A stretch of DNA of 64,000 bases from an uncultured Roseicyclus sp. (lineage in GTDB: Bacteria; Pseudomonadota; Alphaproteobacteria; Rhodobacterales; Rhodobacteraceae), in NCBI GenBank assembly GCA_947494975.1, contig CANLXA010000003.1, positions 1-64,000 of the forward strand, in the 5' to 3' direction. A program made the position numbers and the translations under genes. Under the pieces are notes generated by a model. It was not told where the DNA came from. It was given only the letters and a program-made list of their open reading frames with translations, and made no database searches. Numbering within the stretch: the stretch's first letter is position 1; every line of letters begins with the position of its first letter. Below, piece after piece: positions 60,033-64,000 of this stretch.

Positions 60033-61262
60033 TTATCCCCGGTGGCAGGCGTCCATGATGTACCGGCTCATGGCCTCCTGTTGTGCGCGCAGGTAGTCCT
60101 CCGCCACCTTGTTGCGCGTCATGTAGCCGTCGTTCACGTCTCCGTCCGCATGGTTCATCAGTATCATCACGTCCGTCTTGCTCAGCCCGGCCTCAGAGGA
60201 GAGCGTCTTGTAGGTCTGTCGCAGGTCGCCGCCCCACTTGGGCAAGGCATCGCGGTCCTCCCGGTACTCTACAATGTGGCCAGCGGAAAGTGGCCCGTTA
60301 GCCCGGCGAGAGCGAGAAAGGTCCCCGGGGAACACCCATTCATCAGCGTTGCGGGCGTTCACCACCCGTCCGGCGCGGCGGGCGCGCGCGAGGCAGGCCA
60401 GCATCGGGCGCGACAGGGGAATGTCGAAGGCCCGCTTAGTGCCGCCCTTGGGCTTGGGGATGTGCAGGACGCGGCGGCGCATGTCGAGGTGCTCCCACCG
60501 TGCGACGGTGAGCGCCCCGGGCCTCGCGCCAGACAAGAGGCAGAACAGGTGGAACTCCTGCCGCACAAGGTTGGGCAGCGCCCGCAGCTTGCAGTGCCAC
60601 CCGGCAAGGTCTGCGGCGCTCATTGCTGTGTCGCGCCGGGCGCTCGGGTTGAGGTCCACCGAGTCAACGGGGTTGTAGTGGGGCAGGTTCGGGTCAAGAC
60701 GCCGCTTGTGCGCGTAGTTGTACGTGCGGCGCAGGAACACCATCGCGCCGTTCGCAGCGGAAGGCCCGCTCGCCTCGCTCAACTCCCGGTGCCGCTTCCT
60801 GACCTCGTTGGCGTTGTCGGAGAGCCGAGACAGGGGCGTGTCGTGCCAGTCCCGGAGGAGCTGCGCGCCGTACTCGTATGAATCAACGGTGCGCTGGCTG
60901 CGCCTGCCACTGGCTACCTCACGCTCAAGGCTGCCCCTCAGCTCCTCCCATGCGTCGCCCAAGGACAGCGCCCGGCCTGCCGTGCGGGCCTTCTCGCTGG
61001 ATATTGCGACCTTGGCGGCGCGGGCTGCGCGCCGGGCTTCCGCGACGCCCATGTTGGGCCACTTGCCCACGGCCTGTTTCCGGGTCTGCCTCTTGCCCAA
61101 GGGGTTCGTCACGTCCACCTGCACGGTGAAGGTCTTGGACCGTTTGCCCACGACGACAAAGAAGCCCGGCTCCTCGGTGTCCCGGACGATGTACTGGCCC
61201 GCGTCTGCCGGAGGCAACTTTTCTAGGACCTCTTTGGTGAGCTTGGTAGGCTGAGCGTTCAT
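60033..61262 (-). CDS. int: Tyrosine-family integrase
   Basis: The 409-residue integrase has an N-terminal arm-binding domain of the DUF4102 style (TKLTKEVLEKLPPADAGQYIVRDTEEPGFFVVV). A core-binding segment follows (about 100-200) and a catalytic domain with Arg247 (LLSGARPGAL), Arg348 in GGDLRQTYKT, His371 in MNHADGD and Tyr380 in VNDGYMTR. The usual HxxR is changed: Gly replaces the first His. The ATG at 61262 is preferred; an in-frame TTG sits at 61265. It starts next to the right attachment arm. Confidence 0.9.
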   Translation of the reverse strand: MNAQPTKLTKEVLEKLPPADAGQYIVRDTEEPGFFVVVGKRSKTFTVQVDVTNPLGKRQTRKQAVGKWPNMGVAEARRAARAAKVAISSEKARTAGRALSLGDAWEELRGSLEREVASGRRSQRTVDSYEYGAQLLRDWHDTPLSRLSDNANEVRKRHRELSEASGPSAANGAMVFLRRTYNYAHKRRLDPNLPHYNPVDSVDLNPSARRDTAMSAADLAGWHCKLRALPNLVRQEFHLFCLLSGARPGALTVARWEHLDMRRRVLHIPKPKGGTKRAFDIPLSRPMLACLARARRAGRVVNARNADEWVFPGDLSRSRRANGPLSAGHIVEYREDRDALPKWGGDLRQTYKTLSSEAGLSKTDVMILMNHADGDVNDGYMTRNKVAEDYLRAQQEAMSRYIMDACHRG

Positions 61263-61286
61263 CAAATGTTCTCCCCGTTGCGGGCC

Positions 61287-61306
61287 TAAGACGGAATTAA
61301 GACGGT
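61287..61306 (+). repeat. Right candidate integrase arm sites
   Basis: TAAGACGG occurs at 61287 and 61298 (11-base spacing), immediately upstream of the int start and inside the right attachment site. It differs from the left TAGGACGG sites at one base, giving a shared TARGACGG motif. Confidence 0.55.
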
Positions 61307-61435
61307 GCTTCCAGCTTAGGGGTAAGTGTGGTGTGGCCCGTTAGCGCCCCGCGACTTCTTGTAAAAGTCATAGAGCACAGGGGTTTGGGCCGTTCGGCGG
61401 GAGCTTAACGGGCGGCACGTGGAGCGTCTAGTCTT

Positions 61436-61482
61436 ATTTGTAATCAGAGGGTCGGGAGTTCGAGTCTCTCTGGGGGCACCAT
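61436..61482 (+). repeat. attR, displaced host tRNA-Thr 3' half
   Basis: This 47-base tRNA 3' half runs from the anticodon loop through CCA. Compared with the active tRNA copy, six of eight differences are three compensating base-pair changes in the T stem (49-65, 51-63, 52-62), so it is a functional tRNA half rather than decay. Its A43 would also restore the 27-43 pair with the retained host 5' half. It is therefore most likely the original host 3' end. Confidence 0.8.
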
Positions 61483-61630
61483 CATATCCTTGGCCTACCG
61501 CCCTTCGGGCTACTTGAGGCCGGGATGCGGGTTCTAGGTTTTGCCCGTCACCCGCACCATCTTTTCAGGGCCTGTTCCGCCGTCGACTGCACCGGCTGTC
61601 CGCTCGGACACGTTAACAATGGGCGGTGTC

Positions 61631-63607
61631 TCATACCAATTCCGCATCCGACATGATTTCCACCAGCGCCGGACCGTCCACCGCCAGCGCCTCTGCCAGG
61701 GCGGCCTCCACATCCGCGCCCGCCGTCACTTTGGACCCATGCGCACCGCAGAGCCGCGCGAAGGCGGAGAAGGAGGGGTTCACAAGTGAGGTCTCCCAGA
61801 CCTCCCATTCGCCCGAGCGTTGCTCCTTGGAGATCTTGCCAAGCTCATCGTTGTGAAGGAGCACATGGGTGATATCCATCTGGTACTTCACAGCCGTCGT
61901 CAGCTCCATCGCGTATTGCCCGAACCCGCCATCGCCGGAGACGGAGATCACCTTGCGCCCGCGCAGATGCTCGAAATCCTGCGTCGCGGCCCAGGCGCCC
62001 ATGGCCGCCGGCAGGGCGAAGCCGATGGAGCCGAGATAGCCCGACATCATCACGTGCTGGCCCTTGGTCTCGAAATACCGCCCGAAGGAATAGGTGTTGT
62101 TGCCGACATCCACCGCGATAAGCGCATCGGCGGGGGCCACGCGCGAAAGCGCCTCGAAGATCGCGGCGGAATGCACGCCGTTTGCGGCCTCCTCCGAAAG
62201 GCGGGCGGTTTTCTCGGCCCGCCACATCTCCCACCGATCTGCCAGCTCCGCCATCTGGTCCGGCGCGTCCGGATTGCGCGTCAGGTGGCGTTCAATGGCC
62301 GAACAGAAGGCCCCGATCTCACCCCAGACCGGCAGGGTGACGGGGTGGAACTTGCCAAGCTGCATCCGCTCGAAATCCACCTGGATCGTGGGTTTGCCGG
62401 AATTGATGCCGGTGTGGTTGGAGAACGAGGCGCCAAGCACGATCTGCAGGTCACATTCATTCATGAACCAGCTGGCAATCGGTGTGCCGGAACGGCCCAG
62501 AACCCCGCCCGCATTGGGGTGGCTGTCGGCAATCAGGCCCTTGCCCTTGAAGGTCGTCACCACCGGCGCGCCCATGGTTTCGGCCAGCGCGGCGATCTGT
62601 TCGCGCGCCTCCCACGCGCCGTGGCCGATAATGATGATCGGGCGCTTGGCGTCATTGATCATGCGGATCGCCTGATCCACGTCGATATCGGCGGGTTTCA
62701 CGACCGGGCCGGACATGCGGCCTTCGGGCTTGCCTGCGGGCGCGTCGCTCGGCTGCGTCTGCATGTCGTCGGGGAAGATCAGGTGAGAGACGTCCCGCTC
62801 GATCAGCGCGGTCTTACACGCCAGCGAGGCAAGCTCGGTGTGGTTCGACGTCGACAGGACCGGTTGCGAGAACCGGCTCACGGCCTGGAACGCGGAGAGC
62901 AGATCGATATCCTGAAACGCGCCGGGGCCCATCACTTGCGTCTGGACCTGCCCGGTCAGCGCCAGAACCGGCGCGCGGTCGACTTTTGCATCCCACATGC
63001 CGGTCAGCAGATTGGTGGCGCCGGGCCCCGCGATGGTCAGGCAAGCGGCCGGTTTGCCGGTCACTTTGCCATAGGCCGATGCGGCGAAGGCGGCGGCACC
63101 CTCGTGGCGGATACCCACATAGCTCATCGCGCCGGTGAGCGTCTGGCGGCGGATCGCGTCGGCGAGGCCCAGATTGGAATGGCCGACCATCCCGAACACC
63201 CGTTTGACGCCCCAGTTCACCAGCGTTTCCGCCATCGCATCGGTGACGGTGCGGGTGTGCTCGGGCTCCGGCTCCAGCCCCACATAAACGCCGCCATCGC
63301 GCACCTCGACCGGGTAGGTTTTCTGCCCGGTATCCTCGTGCCCGCCCGGAGGCGCCCCGGTCAGCGGGTCGAAATCCCAGCCGTGCCAGGGGCAGCGGAT
63401 CCAGCATTTGTCATCGACGCCACGCTCGATCGTGCCTTCACCAAGCGGCCCGCCCTGATGCGGGCAATGGTTGTCCATCGCCGCCCAGTGGCCATCGAAA
63501 TGGGACAGGCAGATGAAGGTCGTGCGCGCGGTGACGGTCTTTACCCGGCCCTCGGGCACTTCGGCCACGTCAGCCACATGGATCCAGTCGAGGGTCTCGT
63601 CAGTCAT
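61631..63607 (-). CDS. ThDP-dependent enzyme with N-terminal Rieske domain
   Basis: The 658-residue fusion protein has a Rieske [2Fe-2S] domain at about residues 1-115 (C48-x-H50 in NHCPHQGGPL and C72-x2-H75 in RCPWHGWDF). Its ThDP-enzyme part then resembles acetolactate synthase/pyruvate oxidase: the Glu169 activating glutamate in GIRHEGAAAF, a central domain, and the ThDP-Mg GDG motif VSGDGGFGQ with its downstream Asn (LLHNDELGK). The Rieske part suggests electron transfer coupled to 2-oxoacid decarboxylation. Of three in-frame ATGs I prefer 63607, 8 bases after AAGGA. It overlaps the upstream membrane gene. Confidence 0.85.
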   Translation of the reverse strand: MTDETLDWIHVADVAEVPEGRVKTVTARTTFICLSHFDGHWAAMDNHCPHQGGPLGEGTIERGVDDKCWIRCPWHGWDFDPLTGAPPGGHEDTGQKTYPVEVRDGGVYVGLEPEPEHTRTVTDAMAETLVNWGVKRVFGMVGHSNLGLADAIRRQTLTGAMSYVGIRHEGAAAFAASAYGKVTGKPAACLTIAGPGATNLLTGMWDAKVDRAPVLALTGQVQTQVMGPGAFQDIDLLSAFQAVSRFSQPVLSTSNHTELASLACKTALIERDVSHLIFPDDMQTQPSDAPAGKPEGRMSGPVVKPADIDVDQAIRMINDAKRPIIIIGHGAWEAREQIAALAETMGAPVVTTFKGKGLIADSHPNAGGVLGRSGTPIASWFMNECDLQIVLGASFSNHTGINSGKPTIQVDFERMQLGKFHPVTLPVWGEIGAFCSAIERHLTRNPDAPDQMAELADRWEMWRAEKTARLSEEAANGVHSAAIFEALSRVAPADALIAVDVGNNTYSFGRYFETKGQHVMMSGYLGSIGFALPAAMGAWAATQDFEHLRGRKVISVSGDGGFGQYAMELTTAVKYQMDITHVLLHNDELGKISKEQRSGEWEVWETSLVNPSFSAFARLCGAHGSKVTAGADVEAALAEALAVDGPALVEIMSDAELV

Positions 63608-63899
63608 CATCATTGTCCTTGCTTGCCGGGTCAGCGGGCGGGGCGGGGGTGAAAAAGTCGAAGAGCTTCTGCAGCCAGGTGAGGATCAGGAAGATCGCGA
63701 CGACCCAGATCAGCAATTCGAAGGGTGCGAAATCGGTGCCGCGCAGCCAGCGGGCCAAAAGCCCGCCCTGGGGCCGCAACTCCATTACGCCGAACAGGCC
63801 GTCGCGGCCCCACAGGCGGAAATCCCAGAAGCGCGACAGATAGTAGAAGACCGCCGTGATCAGGGCGACGATGGACAGAAAAACGACGCGGCGGATCAT
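63600..63899 (-). CDS. Small membrane protein upstream of Rieske-ThDP enzyme
   Basis: This 99-residue protein has two hydrophobic helices (VVFLSIVALITAVFYYLS and FELLIWVVAIFLILTWLQKLF) and an acidic tail (DPASKDNDDD). The ATG at 63899 overlaps the upstream gene's stop by 4 bases, and its stop overlaps the enzyme start by 8 bases, so the three are one operon. It may anchor the complex at the membrane. Confidence 0.7.
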   Translation of the reverse strand: MIRRVVFLSIVALITAVFYYLSRFWDFRLWGRDGLFGVMELRPQGGLLARWLRGTDFAPFELLIWVVAIFLILTWLQKLFDFFTPAPPADPASKDNDDD

Positions 63900-64000
63900 C
63901 GGGCGAGCTCCACGGTCTCGGTATCCACGGTCAGCACCAGCATGTCGCCATGGCGCGCGACATCGCCTTCCAGCGTCACATAAAGACCCACGTAATCGAT
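63896..64000 (-). CDS. Partial protein, C-terminal 34 residues
   Basis: The gene enters from beyond the right window edge and ends in IDYVGLYVTLEGDVARHGDM then LVLTVDTETVELAR. It is coupled to the small membrane protein by a 4-base ATGA overlap, making it the upstream member of the Rieske-ThDP operon. Too little is visible to name a family. Confidence 0.7.
   Translation of the reverse strand: MDYVGLYVTLEGDVARHGDMLVLTVDTETVELAR

Larger units (their letters stand above)
49600..61482. mobile_element. Integrated phage-satellite (PICI-like) element in tRNA-Thr
   Basis: The element is bounded by tRNA-Thr and a displaced tRNA 3' half. It encodes a tyrosine integrase, AlpA-type regulator, primase-helicase with an adjoining repeat cluster, serine recombinase, terminase-small-subunit-like protein, HEPN protein and an HNH/Dam pair. 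There is no capsid, tail, portal or large terminase gene, and no conjugation gene. Most genes run leftward from int. Size (11.9 kb) and order match phage-inducible chromosomal islands of Gram-negative bacteria. Alternatives are a decayed prophage or an integrative mobilisable element. Confidence 0.75.
61263..61630. other. Right element end and flank
   Basis: The 368 bases between int and the Rieske-ThDP gene stop contain two TAAGACGG arm-like sites, then the displaced tRNA 3' half. About 150 bases of host flank follow, in which I see no gene. An int promoter presumably overlaps the arm sites. Confidence 0.6.

Noticed and set aside
59661-60881. 406-codon plus-strand frame overlapping alpA and int
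   Set aside because: Antisense to two well-supported genes and without recognisable sequence features.
61436-61482. A second complete tRNA-Thr
   Set aside because: Only the 3' half (from the anticodon loop onward) is present; no acceptor 5' strand or D arm precedes it.
49600-61482. CRISPR array or conjugation module within the element
   Set aside because: No evenly spaced repeats with unique spacers and no relaxase, coupling protein or type IV secretion gene were seen; the only regular array is the 11-base GGTCCGGG cluster.
61820-63652. 610-codon plus-strand frame opposite the Rieske-ThDP gene
   Set aside because: Antisense shadow of a motif-complete enzyme; no recognisable domain.

Overview
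The window is high-GC chromosomal DNA of an alphaproteobacterium, most likely a Rhodobacterales (Rhodobacteraceae, Roseobacter-type) organism. I infer this from the gene families: an Anbu proteasome-like cluster, a GapR (DUF2312) homologue, an LdtR-type MarR regulator, a system I cytochrome c maturation operon, a solitary FliG-like gene, and three copies of a short GC-rich intergenic repeat that I associate with this family. The first ~120 bases are almost pure C and look like an assembly artefact.

Host chromosome, 168-49600 (left to right). (1) 168-4155: a four-gene minus-strand cluster encoding Anbu peptidase, a transglutaminase-like protein, an alpha-E protein and a circularly permuted ATP-grasp enzyme. 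(2) 4269-11657: D-aminoacyl-tRNA deacylase with a sugar kinase, a zinc-ribbon membrane protein, cytochrome b561, GlcG-like and RidA-like proteins, a cytochrome P450, a C26 glutamyl hydrolase and a secreted tandem-LCCL protein. (3) 11759-15251: an overlapping exonuclease / hydrolase / ATP-dependent DNA ligase operon. (4) 15304-22573: FliG-like, purB, secreted proteins (one ending in a VHL-beta-like domain), a methyltransferase and a LysR regulator. (5) 22570-28799: an orphan ABC permease, a TetR gene with two visible operators, a WYL regulator/VOC pair, an aminotransferase, XRE, sdhE and ldtR. (6) 29052-31884: ccmABCDG, followed by acnA. (7) 35036-43000: a phosphatase, methyltransferase, acyltransferase, DMT exporter, DksA-like protein and two SnoaL-fold proteins flanking an ABC ATPase. 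(8) 43207-49362: gamma-glutamyltransferase, gapR, an iron alcohol dehydrogenase and a glutamine-synthetase-like gamma-glutamylamide ligase.

Mobile element, 49600-61482 (about 11.9 kb). It is integrated in tRNA-Thr(UGU). From the right end inward it encodes a tyrosine integrase, an AlpA-type regulator, a primase-SF3 helicase, a cluster of ten GGTCCGGG boxes (candidate replication origin), a serine recombinase and a terminase-small-subunit-like protein. Unknown satellite genes and a HEPN-domain protein follow, and at the left end an HNH endonuclease with a D12 adenine methyltransferase. There is no capsid, tail or large terminase gene. This is the layout of a phage-inducible chromosomal island (phage satellite), and it is the most interesting system in the window. 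The two ends carry matching candidate integrase arm sites. Base-pair covariation indicates that the present tRNA-Thr is chimeric: its 3' half came with the element, and the original host 3' half now lies at the right end.

Right flank, 61631-64000: a minus-strand operon for a ThDP-dependent enzyme with an N-terminal Rieske [2Fe-2S] domain, preceded by a small membrane protein and by a gene that runs off the window.
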